The notes below the pieces were generated by a model. The model saw nothing but the letters and a program-made list of their open reading frames with translations, was not told where the DNA came from and did not search any database. A program made the translations under genes and the position numbers. Below are positions 26,435-34,821 of a stretch of DNA of 64,000 nucleotides, piece by piece (the stretch's first letter is position 1; each line of letters opens with the position of its first letter). The DNA comes from Candidatus Acididesulfobacter guangdongensis (GTDB taxonomy: Bacteria > SZUA-79 > Acidulodesulfobacterales > Acidulodesulfobacteraceae): NCBI GenBank assembly GCA_004195045.1, contig SGBC01000001.1, forward strand, positions 124,001 to 188,000. Reading direction: 5' to 3'.

Positions 26435-26770
26435 ATTTTTGCGTATTAATCTTTCATTATATTATACTGTTAAATTAGATTAAAATAAATATATTTTCCG
26501 GCGTTGCTAAGTTCTATAACATATAGGCTGCCAATGCAGCAGGTTTCATAAATATTATACTTATATAAAAAATAATTTGCAAATAAATTAAACTCAAAAA
26601 AAAATCCCGCCGTTTTTTTAAAACAGACGGGAATATTTAAAATTTATATTTATTCTATTATTATTTATATGAAGATATTTGACATATACCAGCATCCTCA
26701 TTGCTAAAACAAGGGGAGCGGTAAGCTGCTCTGCACATTATTGCTATCGATATCTGATAATATTTCAAAG
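26435..26770. other. Intergenic region between flxA and thrS
   Basis: Contains a strong leftward terminator-like hairpin (26595-26631). Its direction means it would end a leftward transcript entering from thrS's upstream side, or shield flxA; no gene with a ribosome-binding site was seen here. Confidence 0.4.
26595..26631 (-). terminator. Rho-independent terminator
   Basis: On the minus strand CCCGTCTGTTTT pairs with AAAACGGCGGG (26605-26631) and is followed by a run of nine T (plus-strand A-run 26596-26604). It lies about 140 bases past the flxA stop at 26771, so it most likely ends the hdr-flx transcript. Confidence 0.8.
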
Positions 26771-27592
26771 TTAAAAATCGTTAGGCATGGATTCAATCTC
26801 TTTTGCCGTGAAAACAGGTCCTTCTTTGCAGACATAAACGCTGCCTATGTTGCATCTTCCGCATTTTCCGATGCCGCATTTCATTCTGTTTTCAAGAGTT
26901 GTGATAATATCTTCTTTATTAAATCCCATTTTTTCTAAGGACTTTAAAACAAATTTTATCATAATAGGAGGACCGCAGACAACGGCTATTGCATTATTGC
27001 CTTTAACAGGCAGCTCTTCAAGTATAGTAGGAACAAAGCCGACTCTGCCTTTCCAATCAGGCGTTTCTCCCCCCGGGTCTACCGTAATTACAACATCGGT
27101 ATTGGCAAAAGATTTCCATTCTTCAATTGCGTTTTTATACATTAAATCCATAACAGTTTTTGCGCCGTATAATACCGTTATTTTCCCGTAATCATTTCTT
27201 TCGTCTAAGCAATACTCAAGAATTGATTTGACCGGCGCCATTCCGATGCCGCCTCCGATAAATATTATGTCTTTGCCTTTCATTTTACCGGTATCAAAAA
27301 AATTACCGTAAGGACCTCTAAAACCTATGCTGTCTCCAACATTCAAACTGTTGATGCCTGCAGTAGCTCTCCCCGATGTTCTGAAACTGAATTCAAAAAA
27401 TTCTTTTCTCAGGGAAGACGAGGCAAAACCGAATGTAGATTCCCCCTCTCCTACACAGGAAAATTCCCCGAACTGACCTGGCAGATAATCGATGCTCGCG
27501 CCGTCAACCGTGAGTCTAACCGTCTTTGTATCTGGAGTCTCTTGAATTATTTCTTTAATAACCGCCAGCTTAGGCAAATAAATGTTTTCCAT
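26771..27592 (-). CDS. FlxA-like FAD/NAD-binding electron-transfer subunit
   Basis: 273 residues of the ferredoxin-reductase/PyrK/hydrogenase-gamma family. LPGQFGEFSCVGEGEST is the FAD-binding region. IGFRGPYGNFFD follows, then GKDIIFIGGGIGMAPVKSIL, the NAD(P)-binding GGG-x-G segment. A [2Fe-2S] site ends the chain: CGIGKCGRCNIGSVYVC (C-x4-C-x2-C-x(8)-C). AsrB and SulfhydrogenaseG share the architecture, but the neighbours MvhD-like, FlxB/C and HdrABC make it the NADH-oxidising FlxA of a Flx-Hdr complex. Last gene of the cluster; about 140 bases later a terminator follows. Confidence 0.85.
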   Translation of the reverse strand: MENIYLPKLAVIKEIIQETPDTKTVRLTVDGASIDYLPGQFGEFSCVGEGESTFGFASSSLRKEFFEFSFRTSGRATAGINSLNVGDSIGFRGPYGNFFDTGKMKGKDIIFIGGGIGMAPVKSILEYCLDERNDYGKITVLYGAKTVMDLMYKNAIEEWKSFANTDVVITVDPGGETPDWKGRVGFVPTILEELPVKGNNAIAVVCGPPIMIKFVLKSLEKMGFNKEDIITTLENRMKCGIGKCGRCNIGSVYVCKEGPVFTAKEIESMPNDF

Positions 27593-27779
27593 TTCAAATC
27601 CTTATTAATTATATGTCTTAATTGATTTTAATTTAACTTAACTTGCTTTATATTCATTGCGTTATATCATCTATTAATATTTACTTTATAGTTATTGTAT
27701 TTACTTTAATTCTAGTTATTCTATATATTTAATAACATTCAAATCTGAATTATAATTAAACCTTACACGAATAAGATTA

Positions 27780-28874
27780 TTAATCCTCCGCTGAATTTTC
27801 CATAAGCGACAATTCTGAAGTTATTTCTCTCAAATCTATGTCTTCAGGACAGTTTCTTGAGCATCTGCCGCATCCCACGCATAAATATTTATTAAACTTT
27901 TCATTGTATATTTTAAATTTATGCATAAGTCTCTGCCTGTATCTGTCTCCCTGCGTCACTCTAGGATTGTGTCCCGACGTGTGCAGCGTGAATATTCCAA
28001 ACTGGCAGGAATCCCAGTTTCTTATCCTTTTACCCTTTTCGTTGGTTCCCTCATCCTGAATATCAAAACAATGGCATGTCGGGCAGGTATATGTGCATAT
28101 ACCGCATCCAATACACGATAAAAACTTTTCCTGAAAATAGCTGCTCGTAAAATTCTTATCAAGAAAACCTTGAGTTTTTTTAATGTCAAACGCAGCTTTC
28201 CAGTCTTTATCGGCAGGAAACGCTTCTTTTGAAATTTCTTTAAACAAACCGGCGTTTTCAGAAGTTGAATTTATAAGCTCCAATCCTTTCTCGGTCATTA
28301 CTTTGGCGTAATAGCCGCTGCCGCCTTTTTTAAGCAGAATATCGGAACCGTAGGAACTTTCCGGTGACAGCTGAGCTTCTGTGCAAAAGCAGTAATTATC
28401 CGGCTGAACGCATGCAATAGATATTATATATAAATTTTTAAATTTTTCATTAAAAAATTCGTCTTTATAGTCCCAGTTGAAAACTTTTTCCATAATAGGT
28501 CCTGCACCCGCATCGCACGGTCTTGAACCGAATATTATTCTCTTCCCGATTTTTTTGCCGCTGTTTCCGGTGCCACCGCTTCCGTTATTGATACCGCCAT
28601 CAGCGCCGGCATTTTCTAATGGGTCTATGATATTAATATTACTGCCCGAAATGGAGTATTCAAATAATGTTTCTGTTTTTGGAAGCAAATATTCTTTAAA
28701 AGACAGTTTAGGAAGCAGGATATTTAAATCTGCATCTTTAAAATCTGTTATTTTATCATAAAATGTATCGCCGTCTTTATCTTTCGGAGCTATTACTTCG
28801 TTATTCTGCACAACTAAATTATTTACAAATTTTTCTATGTTGTCCGAAGAAATTTCATAATATTTTTCTTCCAT
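27780..28874 (-). CDS. FlxB-like/AsrA-like iron-sulfur protein
   Basis: 364 residues. The N-terminal two-thirds resembles AsrA and hydrogenase beta/HydB-type proteins: FGSRPCDAGAGPIMEKVFNW, NLYIISIACVQPDNYCFCTEA. Two C-terminal [4Fe-4S] ferredoxin motifs are present: CIGCGICTYTCPTCHCF and CVGCGRCSRNCPEDID. These proteins relay electrons between the flavin subunit and others. A Gly/Asn-rich stretch (NAGADGGINNGSGGTGNSGK, about residues 85-104) is an extra low-complexity insert. It sits between flxA (187 bp) and flxC (159 bp). The subunit name rests on the cluster context. Confidence 0.82.
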   Translation of the reverse strand: MEEKYYEISSDNIEKFVNNLVVQNNEVIAPKDKDGDTFYDKITDFKDADLNILLPKLSFKEYLLPKTETLFEYSISGSNINIIDPLENAGADGGINNGSGGTGNSGKKIGKRIIFGSRPCDAGAGPIMEKVFNWDYKDEFFNEKFKNLYIISIACVQPDNYCFCTEAQLSPESSYGSDILLKKGGSGYYAKVMTEKGLELINSTSENAGLFKEISKEAFPADKDWKAAFDIKKTQGFLDKNFTSSYFQEKFLSCIGCGICTYTCPTCHCFDIQDEGTNEKGKRIRNWDSCQFGIFTLHTSGHNPRVTQGDRYRQRLMHKFKIYNEKFNKYLCVGCGRCSRNCPEDIDLREITSELSLMENSAED

Positions 28875-29033
28875 AAGCTGTTTTCTCCATCAAGAATATT
28901 AATTTACGGAATATTTCCGTATATATCTTTTATTTATGTTTGTTTATTTTAACTTAAATCTATCTAATTTAAATTTACCTAATTTAAACCTATATATTTT
29001 AATTCTTTATTCATTATTCTTAATTATTATTTA

Positions 29034-29933
29034 TTATTTTATAAATTCATTGAAATCATTAGCGTCAAATGTACCAAAAACCGGTTTAGCGTTTATATCT
29101 ACGCCTGATTTATAGCCAAATTTTTCAAAGACGTCTCTTGCCATTTTCTCATTTACAAGCATAAGAGGTATATTCACCGGACATGCTCTTTCGCATTCGC
29201 CGCAGCCGATACATCTGCCGGAAAGATGGTAAGCCCTAATCATATTCCACTGAGCGTTACCTGTTTCTTCTATATTAGTTTCAATCCATTGCGGTGTATT
29301 TTTTTCTACTATGCATCTTGTGCAGTAGCATAAGGGACAAGCCTGCCTGCATGCATAACATTTTATGCATTTCTCAAATTCTTTCTGCCAAAACATATTT
29401 CTGTCTTCAACACTCATGGCGTCAAGTTCTTCTATTTTTGCATAAGGCTTAATGTCTCCGTTTATTTCAAAAGCAGGTTCATCCGATTCGACAAGATAAT
29501 CATAAAGCAGAGGGGTATGTACCTCGCACGCTAAGCATTTATCGTAAACGGTAGATTGTTTAACAGAATCTTCTCCTCTGTCAGCCAAGTTTTGCTTCAC
29601 GACTCCGCGGCATTCAACCCCGATAATTTTTATGTTATCTCTTGAAAGCTGATATTCCTGAATTAAAGTATTGACCGCTTTTTCATCGCATCCTTTAACA
29701 ACGAGCCCGACTTTTCCGAATTTTTTTACTTCCGGTTTTTTTAAGAAAACAGCTAAATCCTGAACGCAGTGAGCATTGAAAGATAATTTAGATACATCGT
29801 TAGGGTCGGTTATAAAAACGGAACGCATTCTTAAAGGATTAGACCCTTTAGTAAAACCTATAATTAAATTTACTTCTTTATTTTCTAAAAGTTCTTTTGC
29901 GGTATTTTGCAGTTTATCATTCATTTTTTCCAT
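29034..29933 (-). CDS. FlxC-like [4Fe-4S] protein
   Basis: 299 residues. The N-terminal half resembles the coenzyme F420-hydrogenase beta-like/FlxC fold (IIGFTKGSNPLRMRSVFIT, KVGLVVKGCDEKAVNTLI, IIGVECRGVV), with isolated Cys in YDKCLACEVHTPLLYD. Two ferredoxin-type clusters follow: CIKCYACRQACPLCYCTRCI and CIGCGECERACPVNIPLML. It should bridge FlxB and the HdrA core. The start uses MEKMNDKLQ; an alternative ATG is the fourth codon. Spacers to neighbours are long (142 and 159 bp) and consist of TTATTGATTGCATTATTTA repeats. Confidence 0.82.
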   Translation of the reverse strand: MEKMNDKLQNTAKELLENKEVNLIIGFTKGSNPLRMRSVFITDPNDVSKLSFNAHCVQDLAVFLKKPEVKKFGKVGLVVKGCDEKAVNTLIQEYQLSRDNIKIIGVECRGVVKQNLADRGEDSVKQSTVYDKCLACEVHTPLLYDYLVESDEPAFEINGDIKPYAKIEELDAMSVEDRNMFWQKEFEKCIKCYACRQACPLCYCTRCIVEKNTPQWIETNIEETGNAQWNMIRAYHLSGRCIGCGECERACPVNIPLMLVNEKMARDVFEKFGYKSGVDINAKPVFGTFDANDFNEFIK

Positions 29934-30075
29934 AAGATATATCCTGTTTGGGCTGATGTTATATATTATTGATTGTATTATATATATTCCTATTTACTTT
30001 AGCTAAATTGCACAAGCTGATGTTATTTATATATATTATTGATTGCATTATTTATTGATTGCATTATTTATTTAA

Positions 30076-30576
30076 TTATTTTTTACTGAATATATCGCTG
30101 TTGTCCTGCAATGATTTTATTTTATCTGTAAATTCATTTATAACTGAAACCCATTTATTCCCCTCGGACGCGCTTATCCACGAGAATTCTACTCTGTTTA
30201 TATCAACTCCCAAATAGCTCAGTAAATCCCTGAATGCAGTATATTTCCTTCTTGAATGGTAATTACCGCTGGTATAATGGCAATCACCAGGATGACATCC
30301 TGAAACTAACACGCCCTTTGCGCCTTTTTTAAACGCTTCCACAACAAACAGCGGGTCTATTCTGCCTGTACACGGCAATTTAATTACCCTGACATTTTCA
30401 GCATATTTCATTCTGCTTGTTCCTGCCAGATCCGCCCCGTTGTAAGTACACCAGTTGCAGACAAAGGCAATTATGCGCGGCTCTTTATCTTTAGCTGTGC
30501 CCGCCGAATATTCTTTATTATTCCGGTCGTTCTGAACATCTTCGACTATATTGTTTTCCATGTAAATCTGCTCCAA
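30076..30576 (-). CDS. MvhD/FlxD-like delta subunit (iron-sulfur)
   Basis: 166 residues. PRIIAFVCNWCTYNGADLAGTSRM then RVIKLPCTGRIDPLFVVEAFKKGAKGVLVSGCHPGDCHYTSGNYH are hallmarks of the MvhD/FrhD family (CNWC, LPCTGR-x-D, GCHPGDCHY). The protein holds a [2Fe-2S] cluster and links the electron input module to HdrA. An N-terminal 30-residue extension (EDVQNDRNNKEYSAGTAKD) is extra. It is directly downstream of hdrA (132 bp), as in Flx-Hdr and Mvh-Hdr operons. Confidence 0.9.
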   Translation of the reverse strand: MEQIYMENNIVEDVQNDRNNKEYSAGTAKDKEPRIIAFVCNWCTYNGADLAGTSRMKYAENVRVIKLPCTGRIDPLFVVEAFKKGAKGVLVSGCHPGDCHYTSGNYHSRRKYTAFRDLLSYLGVDINRVEFSWISASEGNKWVSVINEFTDKIKSLQDNSDIFSKK

Positions 30577-30708
30577 TGTATGTTTAACAATTATTCAAAT
30601 ATATCAGTAAGGTATCAATTGTATATTTATTTATATTAACTATTAAATTTATTTATAAATATAACTCCTAATGTAATTTTAAATATATATTGCACGTTTG
30701 CGCACTCT

Positions 30709-32691
30709 TCAAACGGCAAGAGATTTTATCTCCGCAAAAATCTGCTCGTCTAAATAGCCTTTTAAGTCAATTGATTTAGAAAAACATGCATTTACGCAAG
30801 CGCCGCATCCTGCGCATAATCCTGAATTAACATTTGCGACAACCTTTAAAACATTGCCGTTTCTGTCCTTAATTTCTTCTTTGCTTATTGCGCTGTATGC
30901 GCAGACTCTCCTGCAGTAAAAACATCCCACGCACGTCGTCTTATTAACAGAAGCAATCGTTCCTTCAACTTCATACTCGCTTTTTGAAAATAGTCCAAGT
31001 ATTTTAGACGCTGCTGCAGAACCGGAAACAACCGATTCGGGAATATCGCGCGGACCCTGCGCCATTCCTGCAAGATATATGCCTGCAGTTGAAGACTCGG
31101 CGGGACGAAGTTTAGGATGAGATTCAGTATAAAAACCATATTTATCGTATGAGATACCGAGCATTTGCGCCATCTTATCGGAACCTTTTTTAGGTATAAC
31201 GCCGGTTGCAAGAACAACCATATCGGCAGCAATTTCAACCTGATTTCCGGACAGCGTATCCGCACCTTTGACAATCAGCTTTCCATTGTCTTCGTATATC
31301 TTGGAAACCCTGCCCCTTAAATATATAGCGCCTTCATTTTCCATCGTGCCTCTGACAAATTCTTCATAACCTTTGCTCGTTGCCCTTATGTCTATATAGA
31401 AAACATAGCTTTGAGAACCATGAACCTTGTGCGCAAATAATTTTGCGTGTTTAGCCGTGTACATGCAGCAAACTTTTGAACAGTAAGGAACGCCTTTTTC
31501 AGGGTCTCTTGAACCGACGCATTGAATAAAAACAATCGTCTCAGGTGTTTTGCCGTCTGACGGTCTTTTAACAACGCCTTCGGTAGGTCCGGAAGCCGAT
31601 AAAAGCCTTTCAAACTGCAGTCCTGAAATCACGTCTTTAAATTGACCATAGCCGTATTCGCCGTATAAAGAATTTTCCATTAAATCATAACCTGTTGCGG
31701 CAACAATAGCGCCTACTTTTTCTTCTATTATCTCATCCTGCAAATCAAAATTTATACATTTAGGTCCGCAGGCATCGTAACATTTTTGACATTTGCCGCC
31801 TTTTTTATAATGCAGGCAAACACTTCTGTCTATGACCGGAATTAACGGAACCGCTTGCGGAAACGGAACATAAATAGCAGTCCTTTCGGATAGATTAACA
31901 TTAAATTCACTTTTTACATTTTTATGCATAGGACAGATATTCCAGCAGTCTCCGCAGCCTGTGCAATCTTTTTCGACTATGCTTCTCGCCTTCTTTTTTA
32001 TTTTTACATTAAAATTTCCTATATAGCCGGAAACTTCTTCTAATTCGGAATATGTGTAAAGTTTTATATTGGGATGCTGATATACTTCTACCATTTTAGG
32101 AGTCATTATGCAGCTTGAGCAGTCGAGAGTAGGAAATGTCTCATCGAGCTGTATCATTTTCCCGCCGATAGAAGGCTCTTTTTCAACAAGAATAACCTCG
32201 ACGCCGCCGTTGGCAATGTCAAGTGCAGCCTGTATTCCTGAAATACCGCCGCCTATAACAAGCGCTTTTTTCGTTAGAGGGACCCTTACATCTTCAATAG
32301 GTTTGTTCTTCTTTACTTTTTCAACCATCATTTTCAAGAGGTCTATTGCTTTTTCCGTCGCCTTTTCTTTATCTTCATGCACCCATGAAACCTGTTCTCT
32401 GATATTTGCTATTTCAATAAAATAAGGATTAAGACCTTCTTTTACGGCAGCTTTCCTGAATGTATTTTCATGCATGTGCGGAGAGCAGGCGGCAAGAACG
32501 ACTCCCGTGAGATTTTTATCTTTAATCATTTTTCTCAAGGTATTTTGCCCAGGGTCGGAACACATATACTTGTAATCAACCGCTTCGACAACTCCCGGGA
32601 TTTTAGCAGCCTCTTCGGCTACTCTTTTAACGTCTACGGTTCCCGCAATATTAGAACCGCACCAGCAAACAAATACTCCTATTCGTGCCAT
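30709..32691 (-). CDS. hdrA: HdrA, flavin-containing bifurcating subunit of heterodisulfide reductase
   Basis: 660 residues. The N-terminal ferredoxin-like insertion domain starts MARIGVFVCWCGSNIAGTVD, containing Cys in CWCG; MCSDPGQ and ACSPHMHE follow. The FAD-binding fold begins at ALVIGGGISGIQAALDIANG. CIMTPKMVE and DCTGCGDCWNICPM add a [4Fe-4S] site in the middle. A second FAD segment is TGVIPKK ... ESSTAGIYLAGMAQGPRDI. C-terminal ferredoxin pair: CVGCFYCRRVCAYSAI and CAGCGACVNACFSKSI. The layout matches full-length bifurcating HdrA (about 650 residues). It is downstream of hdrB across a 290-bp spacer holding repeat R2. Confidence 0.95.
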   Translation of the reverse strand: MARIGVFVCWCGSNIAGTVDVKRVAEEAAKIPGVVEAVDYKYMCSDPGQNTLRKMIKDKNLTGVVLAACSPHMHENTFRKAAVKEGLNPYFIEIANIREQVSWVHEDKEKATEKAIDLLKMMVEKVKKNKPIEDVRVPLTKKALVIGGGISGIQAALDIANGGVEVILVEKEPSIGGKMIQLDETFPTLDCSSCIMTPKMVEVYQHPNIKLYTYSELEEVSGYIGNFNVKIKKKARSIVEKDCTGCGDCWNICPMHKNVKSEFNVNLSERTAIYVPFPQAVPLIPVIDRSVCLHYKKGGKCQKCYDACGPKCINFDLQDEIIEEKVGAIVAATGYDLMENSLYGEYGYGQFKDVISGLQFERLLSASGPTEGVVKRPSDGKTPETIVFIQCVGSRDPEKGVPYCSKVCCMYTAKHAKLFAHKVHGSQSYVFYIDIRATSKGYEEFVRGTMENEGAIYLRGRVSKIYEDNGKLIVKGADTLSGNQVEIAADMVVLATGVIPKKGSDKMAQMLGISYDKYGFYTESHPKLRPAESSTAGIYLAGMAQGPRDIPESVVSGSAAASKILGLFSKSEYEVEGTIASVNKTTCVGCFYCRRVCAYSAISKEEIKDRNGNVLKVVANVNSGLCAGCGACVNACFSKSIDLKGYLDEQIFAEIKSLAV

Positions 32692-32981
32692 AATATATTT
32701 ACCTCAGTATAAAGTATAAATAACAAACAAATTTAATTTCATAATACGCAATATATTTAATTTAATTTCGGAAAAGGTGTCAGATTAATTTTTTTGCAAA
32801 TATTTTCTTTGTTAATTGAACTACTCCATATGCAAAAAAATAAAATCTGACACCTTTTCCTTATATTTTGCTTAACCTAGCAAAGAAATACATAAATATT
32901 TTCTATTGCAGGATTAAGAATATAAAAACATAATAATAAATACCGGTATAGCGTATAATTAATAATAAAAAATAATAAAAC
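32692..32981. other. Spacer between hdrB and hdrA
   Basis: Filled for half its length by repeat R2 (32770-32917). The rest is A+T-rich. If hdrB and hdrA share a transcript, the hairpin is part of it. Confidence 0.6.
32770..32917. repeat. Palindromic repeat family, copy R2, inside the hdr-flx operon
   Basis: GGAAAAGGTGTCAG at 32770-32783 and CTGACACCTTTTCC at 32847-32860 are inverted, with an imperfectly paired interior carrying AATTGAACTACTCCATATGC. It continues through TTTTGCTTAACCTAGCAAAG and ends with TTTCTATTGCAGGATTAA (32900-32917), the right terminal repeat of the longer family elements. The left terminal repeat is missing. Confidence 0.85.
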
Positions 32982-33848
32982 CTACGATATTTTTTTCAGT
33001 ACTTTATCGGCATTTACCATATGTCCGCCAATAGCCAGTTCCTCCGGGGAAAAACCGAAAGCAAGCCCCAGAAGTTCAGTAATAAACAGAACAGGCAGCC
33101 CTATCCTTTCCGCATATTTTCTTTCTATCTCTCTCTGTCTGACATCAAGATTAGAATGACATAACGGACAGGCAACGACTACGAGGTCGGCGCCGTGTTC
33201 TTTAATATCATATAAAATCTTTCCTGTTAAAGCCATAACAACGTCAGGTTTTGACAGCGAATTAATAGCTCCGCAGCACTCTGTTTTGTAAGAATAGTCT
33301 ACCGGAACGGCTCCTGTTAAAGCTACTAATTCATCCATCGATGCCGGTCTGTCGGGGTCGTCAAACTTCATGACCTTAGGCGGTCTTACTAAAAGACATC
33401 CGTAATACGATGCGACTTTTAAACCTGACAGAGGTTTTTTAACCAGCGATTTTATTTTTTCTTTACCTGCCACGTTAATTAAGAACTCAAGCATATTAGA
33501 GATATTAAGGGAATTGCTGTAAGGCATTTCTAATGAATCCGTTATCTTCTTCTTTAGGATATCGTCTAAACCCATTTCATATTTTGCCGTTTTTAATCTG
33601 CTTGAACAGGCGGCGCAAGGCGCCAGCACTTCTTCAAAACCGTTGTTTTCGGCAATTGCAAGATTTCTTGCAGGAAGAGCTACGGACAAATTATGATTCA
33701 GACTATGCGCGGCGGAAGCTCCGCAGCAATTCCAATCGGGAATTTCCTGAATTTCAATATTTAATGCTTCTAATATTTTTAAAAGAGATACTTCATATTC
33801 AAATGATGTCCCTTTAAGACTGCATCCGGGATAATATGCAAGTTTCAT
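32982..33848 (-). CDS. hdrB: HdrB, disulfide-reducing subunit of heterodisulfide reductase
   Basis: 288 residues with two complete CCG domains. Domain 1: YYPGCSLKG (C9), WNCCGASAAH (C41, C42), APCAACSSR. Domain 2: YYGCLLVRP, KTECCGAINS, ACPLCHSNLDVRQ. These eight-plus Cys bind two noncubane [4Fe-4S] clusters at which a disulfide such as a CoM-S-S-CoB analogue is reduced. The length is standard. It is preceded by hdrC (234 bp) and followed by hdrA. A second HdrB-like protein is at 59100-59990 but belongs to the succinate/fumarate cluster. The physiological disulfide in bacteria is not known. Confidence 0.95.
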   Translation of the reverse strand: MKLAYYPGCSLKGTSFEYEVSLLKILEALNIEIQEIPDWNCCGASAAHSLNHNLSVALPARNLAIAENNGFEEVLAPCAACSSRLKTAKYEMGLDDILKKKITDSLEMPYSNSLNISNMLEFLINVAGKEKIKSLVKKPLSGLKVASYYGCLLVRPPKVMKFDDPDRPASMDELVALTGAVPVDYSYKTECCGAINSLSKPDVVMALTGKILYDIKEHGADLVVVACPLCHSNLDVRQREIERKYAERIGLPVLFITELLGLAFGFSPEELAIGGHMVNADKVLKKIS

Positions 33849-34082
33849 ATATTGTATTTTACGGTTAAGCTTCTAACTAAACCGTCCTCCGTTTATTTTA
33901 TAAAAATAGATACCAACCTGTTATTGATTGTGTGGTTTTTATTACATTTTGACTATTCTTATTTGCCATTAATTATTGCCTGTCGTTTGTCGCTTACCTG
34001 CCATTGTTAATTACTTATCGGCAATTAATTATTAATTATTAACCGTTAAGCTGTATAAGCCGTATTTTATTTAATTATTCAA

Positions 34083-34631
34083 TTATTCAAAATCTTTAAA
34101 TATTTTAGCAATCTGATTTATATCGGAAACTTTGTCGCTGTGCATTTTTAATTTTCCTTTTTCAATCATCTTTGGCGCAAGGAACATATCTCTGAAAAGA
34201 TGTTTAGTCTTCAGCTTATATTTTCCGACTAATTCAAGTTCAAAAATCCTGCCGTTAGATTTAACATTGTCTAAAAAAACTTCATGAAATGTTTGAACTT
34301 CTTTCTCCGTTTTTGATTCTATACCCCTGTTAACGGCAATCTCGCGCAGCACGTCCATTATGCCCGCCACTTCAAAACCTTTAGGGCATCTTGTAGAACA
34401 TGTATTGCAAGAAACACACAGCCATATAGTTTTAGAATTTAAAACCCTGTCTGCCATGCCCAGTTCCGTCATTTTAATAATCTGGTTCGGAGTAAAGTCC
34501 ATTTCAAAATTTACAGGGCATCCAGCAGAGCATTTTCCGCATTGATAACATTTTGCAAGCTTATCATGCAGTTTAGATTCTACTTCTCTTGCAAAATTTC
34601 TTCTTTCCTGTTCATTTATAACTGTTTTCAT
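34083..34631 (-). CDS. hdrC: HdrC, [4Fe-4S] ferredoxin subunit of heterodisulfide reductase
   Basis: 182 residues with two ferredoxin motifs: CYQCGKCSAGCPV (about 32-44) and CVSCNTCSTRCPKG (about 72-85), the HdrC pattern that passes electrons from HdrA to HdrB. The remaining C-terminal helices (EVFLDNVKSNGRIFELELVG) are typical. It is the first gene of hdrC-hdrB-hdrA-flxD-flxC-flxB-flxA, with a 190-bp A+T-rich upstream region that must contain the promoter. Length normal. Confidence 0.92.
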   Translation of the reverse strand: MKTVINEQERRNFAREVESKLHDKLAKCYQCGKCSAGCPVNFEMDFTPNQIIKMTELGMADRVLNSKTIWLCVSCNTCSTRCPKGFEVAGIMDVLREIAVNRGIESKTEKEVQTFHEVFLDNVKSNGRIFELELVGKYKLKTKHLFRDMFLAPKMIEKGKLKMHSDKVSDINQIAKIFKDFE

Positions 34632-34821
34632 AATATAATTTCCATTTTTTTTATTCTATTATTTTTTTACTTTTATCGTGCCGTGTTTTATTGCGCCGTC
34701 AACGTATTATTGTTTATTTGTAAATAAAATTATTGCTAAAATTAATACTAAAATTAATACGCTGTTTTAAAAAATGAAGTCTTTTTATTTTATTAGATTT
34801 AAAAACAATAGTCAAGTAATT

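Noticed and set aside
30885-31274. Minus-strand ORF in another frame of hdrA
   Set aside because: It overlaps full-length hdrA on the same strand, which has intact cofactor motifs throughout.
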